Assembly (NCBI GenBank): GCA_017455905.1
Contig: JAFTLQ010000002.1
Location: 1-64,000, forward strand
DNA: 64,000 bases
Origin: Clostridia bacterium
Lineage (GTDB): Bacteria > Bacillota > Clostridia > Oscillospirales > CAG-272
Direction: 5' to 3'
Every line of letters starts with the position of its first letter. Positions within the stretch are counted from its first letter, which is position 1. Below, one piece after another: positions 44,410-51,410 of this stretch. Below the pieces are notes generated by a model. It searched no databases. It saw only the letters and a list, made by a program, of their open reading frames with translations, and had not been told where the DNA came from. Made by a program: the position numbers and the translations under genes.

Positions 44410-44994
44410 ATGATGAAAGATTTAAGCATACTTGACAGCTTAATAACAGGTCGCGTAGAACCTCATATATATGCTTTCACCACGAATACGATCCCGAACT
44501 ATCTGAAGGTTGGAGATACCTACCGCCCCGTGTCCAAGCGACTCAACGAATGGCGCGAGTATTTCCCGAATCTTGAACAAAAGTTTGAAGGTAGCGCGAG
44601 AATCACGGACGATGTGTATTTCCGTGACTTTGCTGTTCATTACTTCCTGGAATCGGAAAAGCACAGAACCCATCTTGCAGAAACCGATCTCCCCGAGGGA
44701 GTATACTATTCAAGAGAATTCTTCAGAGAAGCGACCGTAGGTGACGTGGAAGAAGCAATCGCGGATATTCACGACGATTACGAAAGCAAATCAGGCAAAT
44801 ATCATTATTACGATGCCACTACGCAATTGCCGACTACTGAGAAATATGCCTCCACGGGCATGTGGTTTCCCCGTCCAAATCAGCAGGCAACCATAGATGC
44901 GTTTAAGAGAGCCGTAGCAAACGGCAGAACGCATCTGCTTACACCATGCAATAGAAAATCTGCAAAAATTAAATATAGAATTGCAAAGAAATAA
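44410..44994 (+). pseudogene. Truncated 'subunit R': GIY-YIG-like domain plus start of a DEAD-box helicase
   Basis: The N-terminal part (IYAFTTNTIPNYLKVGDTYR) looks like a GIY-YIG nuclease domain. About 160 residues in, the Q-motif WFPRPNQQATIDAFKRAV announces an SF2 helicase. Homologues then continue into Walker A. Here the frame goes off family at about 44940 and stops after 18 unrelated residues, so the helicase is missing. The start is ATG 44410 or 44413 behind GGAG. I infer a deletion joined this gene to an unrelated fragment. The system is probably dead or has become a stand-alone nuclease domain. Confidence 0.75.
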
Positions 44995-45319
44995 CGATGC
45001 TACTTTCCAAGCAGTTCTTGATGCTATTGAAGCGGTAGCTTCTCTTGAAGATATAAAAAATCTGCGTGATATGAATGAACATGGATTGGATTATCTTGTT
45101 GATAAGGGAAGAAAACAGGATGATTATAGAAAAACAGTAGAAAAAGGAGAATACAAAATACATACAACTGCAGCATGGACACATGTCCATGGTGATGCCC
45201 AATTAATTCTTCTTGGTAACGTAGAAATAGATAAACTTTTACTTGTCATGAAAGAACATCATTCTATTGTAAAATCAAAAACAAAAGAAATATTTGAAAG
45301 ATCAATTTACGGACAGTAA
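44945..45319 (+). pseudogene. C-terminal fragment of an unrelated protein at the deletion junction
   Basis: From about 44945 a different frame (HAIENLQKLNIELQRNND) runs to TAA at 45317-45319, about 124 residues, coding-like in composition but without an in-frame ATG near its start (TTG at 44981). Helical N-terminal part, then a beta-like part (YKIHTTAAWTHVHGDAQLILL). I do not recognise the family. It begins exactly where subunit R loses homology, so it is best read as the downstream side of a deletion. Confidence 0.55.
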
Positions 45320-45500
45320 CAGGCGGTGGGAGATACAGTTTCCTATCAACATGAGCTTTGAATCCACAAAAACTTTCAAGAAAATTCAAAATAACGCTGG
45401 ACTTTCTCTCTCTTTTGTGGTATTGTGTTGTGCTAACAGGAGGTGCAGTCTATGGAAAGCATTATAAAAGCGCTGGGGCAGGGAAATGGCGAAAAACAAA
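45320..45500. other. Gap after the gene fragment
   Basis: No gene supported. An AGGAGG at about 45439 precedes an ATG at 45452, but that frame runs straight through the tRNA fragment and looks spurious. Possibly the start of a gene whose remainder was lost. Confidence 0.35.
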
Positions 45501-45535
45501 GAAAAACACCAACTGCGAGGATTGGTGCTTTGTTT
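45501..45535 (-). terminator. Terminator-like hairpin next to the tRNA-Ser 3' half
   Basis: CACCAA-ctgcgagga-TTGGTG flanked by an A-run to the left. Read on the minus strand it lies just after the tRNA fragment. It resembles the hairpin at 41372-41404, which also follows a tRNA-like 3' end. Confidence 0.7.
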
Positions 45536-45536
45536 T

Positions 45537-45593
45537 TGGCGCAGGCTGAGGGATTCGAACCCCCGTGCCGGTTAGGCAAACGGTTTTCAAGAC
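45537..45593 (-). pseudogene. 3' half of a tRNA-Ser(UGA) gene
   Basis: On the minus strand: GTCTTGAAAACCGTTTG (anticodon loop with TGA), a long variable arm, T-arm GGGGG-TTCGAAT-CCCTC, acceptor strand AGCCTGC, G and an encoded CCA. A matching 5' half does not adjoin it. The acceptor strand is the perfect complement of GCAGGCT in the 5' fragments at 48534-48574 and 48759-48782, so these are probably the two halves of one interrupted gene. The 16-base core AAACGGTTTTCAAGAC is shared with the intact tRNA-Ser. Confidence 0.85.
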
Positions 45594-45802
45594 TTATTCG
45601 CTCTGATACCGAAACTTCACGGTTGTTCCCGAAATGTCTCAAATAATCACCGCAAAAAGTCTTGATTTTGAGTGGTTTTAAGGAAAAAAGCGAGAAAAAA
45701 TGCGAGATTTTGGCAAAAATCAGAAAAATTCAAATAAAAAATACACTAAAAATGGTGGGGGTTCGAATGCATCGTTGCTTGGGCAAAAAAGCAGTTAAAA
45801 CA

Positions 45803-45868
45803 ATGAAAAATTTACCTTACGGTATGCTGTCTGCCTTATTAAAAACGAAAAAGGAGAATCCAAAATGA
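45803..45868 (+). CDS. Possible 21-residue leader peptide of the HTH gene
   Basis: ATG at 45803 opens a 21-codon frame (starting MKNLPYGMLSALLK) whose TGA overlaps the next ATG. The overlap and position suggest translational coupling, but there is no ribosome site and no family evidence. Confidence 0.3.
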   Translation: MKNLPYGMLSALLKTKKENPK

Positions 45869-46119
45869 CAAGAGAAGAAAAGGTTGCGGAGCTTGAAAGA
45901 ATGCTCGCAAAAGTCCCGGACGTGATGAGTCCTCTCAGGGCGAGCAAATGCTCTCCATTTGGAAGAAACAAGGTTTACGAGCTGATAAAAAACAAAGACC
46001 TACGAGCCTTCGTATTTCAGGGCTCATACATAATCGCCAAGGTGGATCTGATAGAAACCATAGTTGACTATAGCGAAAGGAAAGGCAGGTGCTACAGCAT
46101 AGGTCGGGAAGTAAAATGA
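45865..46119 (+). CDS. Excisionase-like helix-turn-helix protein
   Basis: 84 residues with AAGGAG upstream. The segment FGRNKVYELIKNKDLRAFVF with YIIAKVDLIETI matches the winged-helix pattern of excisionase/HTH_17 proteins, which bend DNA at element ends or control mobile-element genes. It overlaps the next HTH gene by four bases (ATGA). No integrase gene is present anywhere in the window, so it is a probable remnant of an integrative element. Confidence 0.7.
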   Translation: MTREEKVAELERMLAKVPDVMSPLRASKCSPFGRNKVYELIKNKDLRAFVFQGSYIIAKVDLIETIVDYSERKGRCYSIGREVK

Positions 46120-46745
46120 TGATGCTGACCATGACCGTGGAAGAAATCCGAAGGAATTATCCCCCTATCCTCTCGCTCGAACAAGTCAGATGCATCTTAC
46201 ATATCAGCAAACGCAAGGCGGCGTGGATGCTGCAAAACGGCATCCTTCCGTGCGAAATCCGTAATACGCCTACGCACAAGTATTCTATCAGAAAGGAGGA
46301 TGTTCTTGCCTACATGGCTAAAGGCGAACGAGAGAAGCGTAAGGAAATCCCCGTCGGTATTTTCAACGCAAAAAAGACAAATAACCCTCGCAGAACCGAG
46401 TCGCCTGACTCGGACTGTGGGGGTTATTTTGATGATACGAATTATAAGCTCCGTGGCAAGGAGCGAACAAGGTTCAAAGAGATGCTCGAGGATCTTCTTT
46501 CTGCCGTACCCGACACGCTCACCGTGGACGAGGTCGCCGAACTGACAGGTTACAACCGCACCACGATCCTTCGCTACGTGCGGAAGAAATACATATTCGC
46601 CGTGAATATCATGGGTAAGCTCTACATCTCAAAACAGAGCATCATTAACTACCTTGCCACCGATAAGGCATTTAAGAATACGCAGAAATCGGAGTGGCAT
46701 GAGAATGTAGTTGGAAAACTACATAAAAGTGAAGCGCATGATTGA
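46116..46745 (+). CDS. Protein with two excisionase-like HTH domains
   Basis: 209 residues. The first HTH (about 10-60, SLEQVRCILHISKRKAAWMLQ and YSIRKEDVLAYM) and the second (about 135-190, DEVAELTGYNRTTILRYVRKK and YISKQSIINYLA) are of the same excisionase type and are joined by a polar linker. Two such domains in one chain are less common. The ATG at 46116 overlaps the previous stop. Probably a DNA-binding regulator or directionality factor of the lost mobile element. Convergent with the DUF1828 gene. Confidence 0.7.
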   Translation: MMMLTMTVEEIRRNYPPILSLEQVRCILHISKRKAAWMLQNGILPCEIRNTPTHKYSIRKEDVLAYMAKGEREKRKEIPVGIFNAKKTNNPRRTESPDSDCGGYFDDTNYKLRGKERTRFKEMLEDLLSAVPDTLTVDEVAELTGYNRTTILRYVRKKYIFAVNIMGKLYISKQSIINYLATDKAFKNTQKSEWHENVVGKLHKSEAHD

Positions 46746-46768
46746 AAAATCTGCGCTTCACTAGGATA

Positions 46769-47542
46769 TTATGCACTTCTAAGAGCGGACAAGATGGTAT
46801 CTTTCTTGCTCCATGCATGAGCAGAAACACCATATGTTTGTAGTGCGCTTACAGCATCGTCTTTCGGGGAACTTTCTAAATCGTTATACACCACGAACAA
46901 ACGCGACCTATCTTCGCAAGAAGTCATAGTATCATTCCAATCAAAAATTGTAGATTTGACTTTGTCCTTGTTTAAATTATTAACTGCTTTGATTAAAGTA
47001 AACGGTGTTGCTTTGCTTCTCGGAATAGCAAAATCATAATTTGCAGTTAAGCCACTCCTGCCAGTAATGCGATGATCCGGAACATATCCAACATCATTAT
47101 CATCAAAAAATCCTCTGATTTCTTCCAAGAAGATGCTTTGAACGTTGTTTCGGCTAAGCATGTACATGTCATTGACTTTGCTAATACATTGAAGTAACAA
47201 GTGCTTTTTTAAATACAAATCAGACATGGTGGCTTTTATAAACAAACTGTTTGATTCGATTTGCACCCCATAAGAATGGACTATTCTGTTGAAAATGTTT
47301 TGGCGTGCGGCACCTTTTATTGTTATACCGTTGAAACTTAAGTTGGAAAGAGTCTCTCCATTATCGGTAACTATAAAGTCGTTGCCATTCTTTACTATAA
47401 ATATTTCTGTACAATCATTCAAGCTATCCAAAAAAGGAAGAGTGATTTTAGATATATTTTCTGATACGGCAACTTCGCGAGAATGATCCTTTAAAAACGC
47501 CAAATAACCATCAATATATCCTTGTATTGTCGTTTCAGCCAT
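46769..47542 (-). CDS. DUF1828/DUF1829 domain protein
   Basis: 257 residues. The N-terminal DUF1828 part has KITLPFLDSLNDCTEIFIVK and FIVTDNGETLSNL, and the C-terminal DUF1829 part has GRSGLTANYDFAIPRSK. The family is found in genomic islands and suspected defence or toxin-type loci; no activity is established. AGGAGATG precedes the ATG. The start lies one base after the stop of the DUF6978 gene, so the two are one unit. Confidence 0.8.
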   Translation of the reverse strand: MAETTIQGYIDGYLAFLKDHSREVAVSENISKITLPFLDSLNDCTEIFIVKNGNDFIVTDNGETLSNLSFNGITIKGAARQNIFNRIVHSYGVQIESNSLFIKATMSDLYLKKHLLLQCISKVNDMYMLSRNNVQSIFLEEIRGFFDDNDVGYVPDHRITGRSGLTANYDFAIPRSKATPFTLIKAVNNLNKDKVKSTIFDWNDTMTSCEDRSRLFVVYNDLESSPKDDAVSALQTYGVSAHAWSKKDTILSALRSA

Positions 47543-47543
47543 A

Positions 47544-47996
47544 TTATATCATCTCCTGTAAATGAACATTATCTGTATTGATATTACAGCACTTAAAGAA
47601 ATCATATAAAACATTCCATCCGGTCAAATCCTGAAAAAGACCTGGGTCATAATCCTCCAACTTATATGTATGCATTTCAGACTGATTTAATGTACCAGTA
47701 AAAACGTGAATATGATTCTCCCAAAGTTGACCATCTTCACACATATGCGGAGCACCATTTAAATCGACTCTAATTAAAGGATGTGTTTTGAATCTATTTT
47801 GATATTTTTGCTTCGATTCCGAAATGGATGTAGCATATATTGCAAGCATGCCAGAAGATCCAATCTGATAGTCAAAAAGATAGGATTCTGTTTCGCCATT
47901 CAACTCAATACACCCCGAATCTCCCATTTTTAATTGAAAATCTTTTGAAAATGATTTTTGTTCGGCAATCATTTTTGAAATGGTACTTGAATCCAT
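47544..47996 (-). CDS. DUF6978 family protein
   Basis: 150 residues from the ATG at 47996 (GGAGGT upstream), preferred over one five codons earlier. The family block LIRVDLNGAPHMCEDGQLW with HIHVFTG is recognisable. Function is unknown, but members are repeatedly next to DUF1828 proteins, which suggests a two-gene module. It begins just after the terminator of the tRNA-Ser gene, so it needs its own promoter; I see no clear consensus. Confidence 0.75.
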   Translation of the reverse strand: MDSSTISKMIAEQKSFSKDFQLKMGDSGCIELNGETESYLFDYQIGSSGMLAIYATSISESKQKYQNRFKTHPLIRVDLNGAPHMCEDGQLWENHIHVFTGTLNQSEMHTYKLEDYDPGLFQDLTGWNVLYDFFKCCNINTDNVHLQEMI

Positions 47997-48013
47997 CGTT
48001 TTTACCTCCATTG

Positions 48014-48044
48014 AAAAGAAAGCCGCAAGGTTATCCCTTGCGGC
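48014..48044 (-). terminator. Terminator of the tRNA-Ser gene
   Basis: Minus strand GCCGCAAGG-gataa-CCTTGCGGC followed by TTTCTTTTC. Confidence 0.88.
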
Positions 48045-48068
48045 TAACGCGGTGTTTAGCCGCTATTT

Positions 48069-48157
48069 TGGCGGAGAGGAAGGGATTCGAACCCTTGTGG
48101 GGTTGCCCCCAAACGGTTTTCAAGACCGCCTCGTTATGACCACTTCGATACCTCTCC
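48069..48157 (-). tRNA. tRNA-Ser(UGA)
   Basis: Complete cloverleaf on the minus strand. Acceptor GGAGAGG pairs with CCTCTCC. A D-arm follows TATCGAAG. The anticodon stem GCGGT/ACCGT holds loop CTTGAAA with anticodon TGA. There is a long variable arm, T-arm AAGGG-TTCGAAT-CCCTT, discriminator G and an encoded CCA (48069-48071). It lies inside DNA bracketed by halves of a different tRNA-Ser(UGA) gene, so it may have been brought by an element to replace the disrupted gene. Confidence 0.96.
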
Positions 48158-48297
48158 GTATAAGACTATGAAATTTTTAGATTTGCGAATTTTTTAGAAA
48201 AAGTTTTAGAAGAAATAATTTTCTGCTTCGTCAGAAGGGCAGAAATGTCAAGCGAAGCAAGAGATTTTGAGCATTTGCAGAAACTCGCGACTGCAAA

Positions 48298-48338
48298 TTT
48301 TCAAGACAGCCTCGTTATGACCGCTTCGATATGCCTCC
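48298..48338 (-). pseudogene. 5' half of a tRNA-Ser gene (acceptor GGAGGCA)
   Basis: Minus strand GGAGGCA-TATCGAAGCGG continuing through the D-arm to GTCTTGAAAA, where homology ends. Its end at the anticodon loop matches the core shared by all the tRNA-Ser fragments here. Past the tRNA it is followed by TGTCCCAAATAGTCACCG, which recurs in similar form (TGTCTCAAATAATCACCG) beside the 3' half at 45537. Confidence 0.8.
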
Positions 48339-48406
48339 GTAGGCTATTAAATTGTCCCAAATAGTCACCGAACCAATTCAAAATGGGTTCGAAAACATTC
48401 GGAAAT

Positions 48407-48459
48407 TGCGAGAAACCTGCGAGAAATTTGCGAGAAAACTGCGAGAAACGCTTCTCGCA
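48407..48459. repeat. Four tandem TGCGAGAAA units with an inverted end
   Basis: TGCGAGAAA recurs four times at 11-12-base spacing from 48407, ending in TGCGAGAA-acgc-TTCTCGCA, a hairpin. It could be an iteron-like protein-binding array. Spacing and unit length do not fit CRISPR. Confidence 0.7.
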
Positions 48460-48533
48460 ACGTGCAGATGAACCCACGAAAACCCCAATAAAATCAAGGG
48501 TTTTCACGATTTTGCAGTGACAGTAACGAGAGT

Positions 48534-48574
48534 TTTTCAAGACAGCCTCGTTGTGACCACTTCGATAAGCCTGC
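48534..48574 (-). pseudogene. 5' half of tRNA-Ser(UGA) (acceptor GCAGGCT), copy 1
   Basis: Minus strand GCAGGCT-TATCGAAGTGG to GTCTTGAAAA. The acceptor strand is complementary to the 3' half at 45537-45593 over seven of seven positions. The flank TTTATAC upstream is shared with copy 2. Confidence 0.85.
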
Positions 48575-48721
48575 GTATAAAGCTATTTGATTTTTTTGAT
48601 TTGCGATTGCTCGACCGACGGAACTTCAAGCTCTTGCCCTCCACCGTTGCATAGTCGCCGCCTGTCGTCTACGCAAGTCTTCGACTCGGGCGGCTCCTTG
48701 CTTTGGGCGGTTTCGGCTACG

Positions 48722-48746
48722 CGAAAACAGGTATCACCTGTTTTTG
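48722..48746. terminator. Terminator-like hairpin between the tRNA fragments
   Basis: AAAACAGGT-atc-ACCTGTTTTT, a nine-pair stem with A- and T-runs on each side. Confidence 0.6.
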
Positions 48747-48758
48747 CTTGCCTACCCA

Positions 48759-48782
48759 TTGTGACCACTTCGATAAGCCTGC
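48759..48782 (-). pseudogene. 5' end of tRNA-Ser (acceptor GCAGGCT), copy 2, with native promoter
   Basis: A 33-bp stretch (48759-48791) is identical to 48551-48583 and contains GCAGGCT-TATCGAAGTGGTCACAA. It is cut in the D-arm. It lies closest to the tRNA-type promoter at 48834-48862, so this is probably the original position of the interrupted gene. Confidence 0.8.
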
Positions 48783-48833
48783 GTATAAAGCGAAGGAGGG
48801 CGTCGGTCGTGGCGCGTGGTTGGCTCACGTGGT

Positions 48834-48862
48834 ATCATAGCACACTTGTGCGGAAAAGTCAA
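48834..48862 (-). promoter_or_regulatory. Promoter of the interrupted tRNA-Ser locus
   Basis: Minus strand TTGACT (48857-48862), 17 bases, TATGAT (48834-48839), about 50 bases before the 5' tRNA fragment. Confidence 0.75.
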
Positions 48863-48896
48863 GGTCTTTGGCGGAAAAAGTGGCGGATGGCGGCAC

Positions 48897-48926
48897 TTGA
48901 CAAGGTGTTAGTCAATTTGATATAAT
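48897..48926 (+). promoter_or_regulatory. Promoter of the lipoprotein gene
   Basis: TTGACA (48897-48902), 18 bases, TATAAT (48921-48926). Confidence 0.8.
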
Positions 48927-48968
48927 GATAGCATCTTTGATAGACTTAGCCAAAGGGGAGGGACGTGT

Positions 48969-50168
48969 ATGCGTTACGTGCGGATGGCGCTGTGCGTTGG
49001 GCTTTGTATACTCGCAGCGGTGCTGCTGGTGTCCTGCTGGCATTGTGAGCATACCTACGGTGAATGGGTGGAGGTCCAAGCACCGACCTGTCTGCAGAAG
49101 GGTGGCCGTCGGCGCAGCTGTACCAAGTGCGGCGTCAGCGAAACGGAGCCGCTGGATGCGCTCGGACATATGTTCCTTTGGGTGACCGACCGCGAGCCGA
49201 CCGAGGATCACTCGGGCAGCAAGCACGAGGAGTGCGTGCGGTGCGCGTTTGTTCGCCAGGCGAACGTGCATATTCCGCCGCTTGGGCATACGCATACGGT
49301 CGTGGACGTGTCCGCCAAAGCGCCGACGTGTACCGAGGCAGGGCATGAGGCGTACGTGTTCTGCACCTCCTGTTACCGATATTTTACCGACATTACCTGC
49401 ACGACGGAGGTCGAGCGCGATGCGCTGACTTCTGCGCCGCTCGGTCACTCGTTCACCGATTACAAGCCAAACGGCGATGCGACGGAGGAACAGGACGGCA
49501 CCAAGACGGCCGTGTGCGACCGTGAGGGGTGTAACGAGACCGAAACGGTGACCGACAGCGGCTCCATTCTTCTGCCGAGCTATACCGTTACCTTCTATGG
49601 CTTTGACGGCGTTAGCGTTATCTCCCGTGTGACGGTTCGCAAGGGAGACGATGCCGTGCCGCCCGTTCTCACAGGCAGCGATGCGCTGAATTTCCTCGGT
49701 TGGCAGGGAAGCTATACCGACGTGACCGAGGACTGTTCCGTATACGCCATTCGGGAAACGCGTGCGAACGTATTTATTCTGTCCTCTGCCACGGCAAGCG
49801 AGGGCGAGGTAACGCTGACCTTATCCGTTCGCGGCGACGTCATGCTTTGCGGCGCCGAGCTGCGCTTGCTTTTTGATTCTTCCTTTTTGACCCTCGTCCG
49901 CATCGAAGCCGTCGATGCGTCCGTTATGGCCTACGTGCCGACGGATGACATCGTACGTCTGAACGTCGTCGATGACGAAAATCGCACGAGTGCCTTCGAT
50001 CTTTTGACCGTTACCTTCCGCGTCAGCGATGCGATGCAGGGCGCGACGACCGTGTACGTCGTGTGTGACAACTGCATTCTTTGGCAGCCCGGCACGGGCA
50101 CCGAGCTTTCTTCGGCGGAGCGCTGCACCGTAAATGCAACGGTGTATATTCCTTCGCGCGAGCAATAA
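48969..50168 (+). CDS. Surface lipoprotein with Cys/His repeats, InlB-type repeat and cohesin-like domain
   Basis: 399 residues. A signal peptide ends in the lipobox-like LLVSC. Three repeats follow (about 25-170) with the pattern APTCLQKGGRRRSCTKCG and ending in ALGH, a type common in Clostridia surface proteins and possibly metal-binding. Residues about 205-260 (VTFYGFDG to FLGWQGSY) match the InlB B-repeat/Flg_new type. The C-terminal part (about 270-390, GEVTLTLSVRGDVMLCGAELRLLFD) looks like a cohesin or carbohydrate-binding beta sandwich. It probably displays on the cell surface and binds a ligand or dockerin. GGGGAGGG precedes the ATG. Confidence 0.8.
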   Translation: MRYVRMALCVGLCILAAVLLVSCWHCEHTYGEWVEVQAPTCLQKGGRRRSCTKCGVSETEPLDALGHMFLWVTDREPTEDHSGSKHEECVRCAFVRQANVHIPPLGHTHTVVDVSAKAPTCTEAGHEAYVFCTSCYRYFTDITCTTEVERDALTSAPLGHSFTDYKPNGDATEEQDGTKTAVCDREGCNETETVTDSGSILLPSYTVTFYGFDGVSVISRVTVRKGDDAVPPVLTGSDALNFLGWQGSYTDVTEDCSVYAIRETRANVFILSSATASEGEVTLTLSVRGDVMLCGAELRLLFDSSFLTLVRIEAVDASVMAYVPTDDIVRLNVVDDENRTSAFDLLTVTFRVSDAMQGATTVYVVCDNCILWQPGTGTELSSAERCTVNATVYIPSREQ

Positions 50169-50307
50169 TATAAGGCGTTTTGACAACTAACATATGCAAA
50201 ATCAGCAATTTGATTCGTGTCGGATGAACTGCCTTTGGGAATATATCCGATGGAAAAATGCCGGAGAATGTCGGGAAACGGCGTGAAAGAAAAAATTTAC
50301 ACACCCC
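50169..50307 (+). other. Gap before the thiT leader
   Basis: No gene is seen. No clear terminator follows the lipoprotein gene. Confidence 0.6.
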
Positions 50308-50336
50308 TTGACAAGCGCGCTTTAGCGTGCTATAAT
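50308..50336 (+). promoter_or_regulatory. Promoter of thiT
   Basis: TTGACA (50308-50313), 17 bases, TATAAT (50331-50336), about 25 bases before the riboswitch. Confidence 0.88.
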
Positions 50337-50362
50337 CGTCGTACAACCGAATATCAAACAGA

Positions 50363-50475
50363 AATCAGGGGAGCATCATGGCTTGCCATGCGTCCGCAGA
50401 AGCGGGCGACGCTGAGACGGTGAACACCGGACCCTTTGACCTGATACGGATAATGCCGTCGTAGGGAGATTGCCA
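50363..50475 (+). ncRNA. TPP riboswitch (THI element)
   Basis: Carries the conserved segments: ATCAGGGGAGC, GCTGAGACGG, ACCCTTTGACCTGAT, GGATAATGCC and GTAGGGAGA in the right order. It binds thiamine pyrophosphate and, with the following terminator, should switch off thiT when the cofactor is plentiful. An insert of about 30 bases extends stem P3. Confidence 0.95.
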
Positions 50476-50480
50476 TACAG

Positions 50481-50522
50481 CGATACCGCACGGGATTTTT
50501 CTGTGCGGTATTCGTTTTTATT
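50481..50522 (+). terminator. Riboswitch-controlled terminator
   Basis: ATACCGCAC (50483-50491) pairs with GTGCGGTAT (50503-50511), followed by TTTTTATTT, directly before the thiT ribosome site. Confidence 0.88.
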
Positions 50523-50540
50523 TGAAGGAGGTACCTTTCT

Positions 50541-51380
50541 ATGAAAATGTCCGCAACCCGTCGCCTGACCGAATGTGCCATGCTGATCGCCCTTGCTACC
50601 GGTCTCAGTATGGTCAAGCTGGTGGAGATGCCCGCCGGCGGCTCGGTCACTGCTGCATCCATGCTTCCCATCGTGCTGCTTGCCTACCGTCACGGAACAA
50701 AATACGGACTTCTGTCCGGTCTTGTATACGGCGTTCTGCAGCAGCTGCTGGGGCTTAAAACGTTGTCGTATGTCACCGGCTGGGCGTCCGTGCTGGCCGT
50801 GCTGTTTCTCGACTACGTGATCGCCTTTGCCGTCATCGGCTTTGCCGGCATCTTCCGTCGCGCACATCTGTCGCAGGCGGCGACGCTATCTCTTGGCGCG
50901 GCGTTTGTATCCGTGCTTCGCTACATCTGTCACGTGATCTCCGGAGCCACCGTCTGGGTAGGACTCTCCATTCCGAACGAGGCCGCGCTTTTGTATTCGC
51001 TCGGTTATAACGCGACCTTCATGATCCCCGAAACGGTCATCCTCGTTTGTGCGGCAGCCTATCTTGGCGGCGCGATCGATTTCCGTCAGGTCGAGCTGGC
51101 CCCCATCCGCAAGTCGGCTCCCGAGAAAGAGCAGGGAGGTCTGTCGATCCTTACCGCTGCTCTGGCGCTCGTTCTTTGCATAGCGGTCGTGGCTGTCACG
51201 GTCACGGTGTTTCCGTATCTGCAGGGCGAGAGCGGAACCTTCGATCTTTCAGGCGCGGCGAATATTCCGTGGCTGCCCGTGGGTATCTGCATCGGTCTTG
51301 GGGTCGTCAGCCTGGTCGGTCTGTGCATCTGCCGCCTGCCGTCTGTCGTCAAATGTGTCAAAAATCACGAAAAATTATAA
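50541..51380 (+). CDS. thiT: Thiamine-specific ECF transporter S component, C-terminally extended
   Basis: Binds thiamine in the membrane and passes it to a shared energy-coupling factor. 279 residues; the first 180 or so with six helices match ThiT (MLIALATGLSMVKLVEMPAGGSVTAASMLPIV, recognisable by MPAGGSVTAASMLPI, and FVSVLRYICHVISGATVW). After about 195 an extension adds two more hydrophobic helices, absent from typical ThiT. The ATG follows GAAGGAGGT. The TPP riboswitch supports the substrate. No ECF module is nearby. Confidence 0.93.
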   Translation: MKMSATRRLTECAMLIALATGLSMVKLVEMPAGGSVTAASMLPIVLLAYRHGTKYGLLSGLVYGVLQQLLGLKTLSYVTGWASVLAVLFLDYVIAFAVIGFAGIFRRAHLSQAATLSLGAAFVSVLRYICHVISGATVWVGLSIPNEAALLYSLGYNATFMIPETVILVCAAAYLGGAIDFRQVELAPIRKSAPEKEQGGLSILTAALALVLCIAVVAVTVTVFPYLQGESGTFDLSGAANIPWLPVGICIGLGVVSLVGLCICRLPSVVKCVKNHEKL

Positions 51381-51410
51381 AAAAATTTTTCTAAAATTGC
51401 AAAAAACCAC

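Noticed and set aside
45443..45646. 67-codon frame with AGGAGG upstream
   Set aside because: Most of it is a translation of the tRNA-Ser 3' fragment and its flank, a common artefact near tRNA genes.
48069..48157. tRNA-Ser as part of a larger tRNA cluster
   Set aside because: Only fragments surround it; no second intact tRNA gene can be folded in this region.
48407..48459. CRISPR-like short repeats
   Set aside because: Units are about nine bases at 11-12-base spacing with no spacers of CRISPR length and no cas genes nearby.
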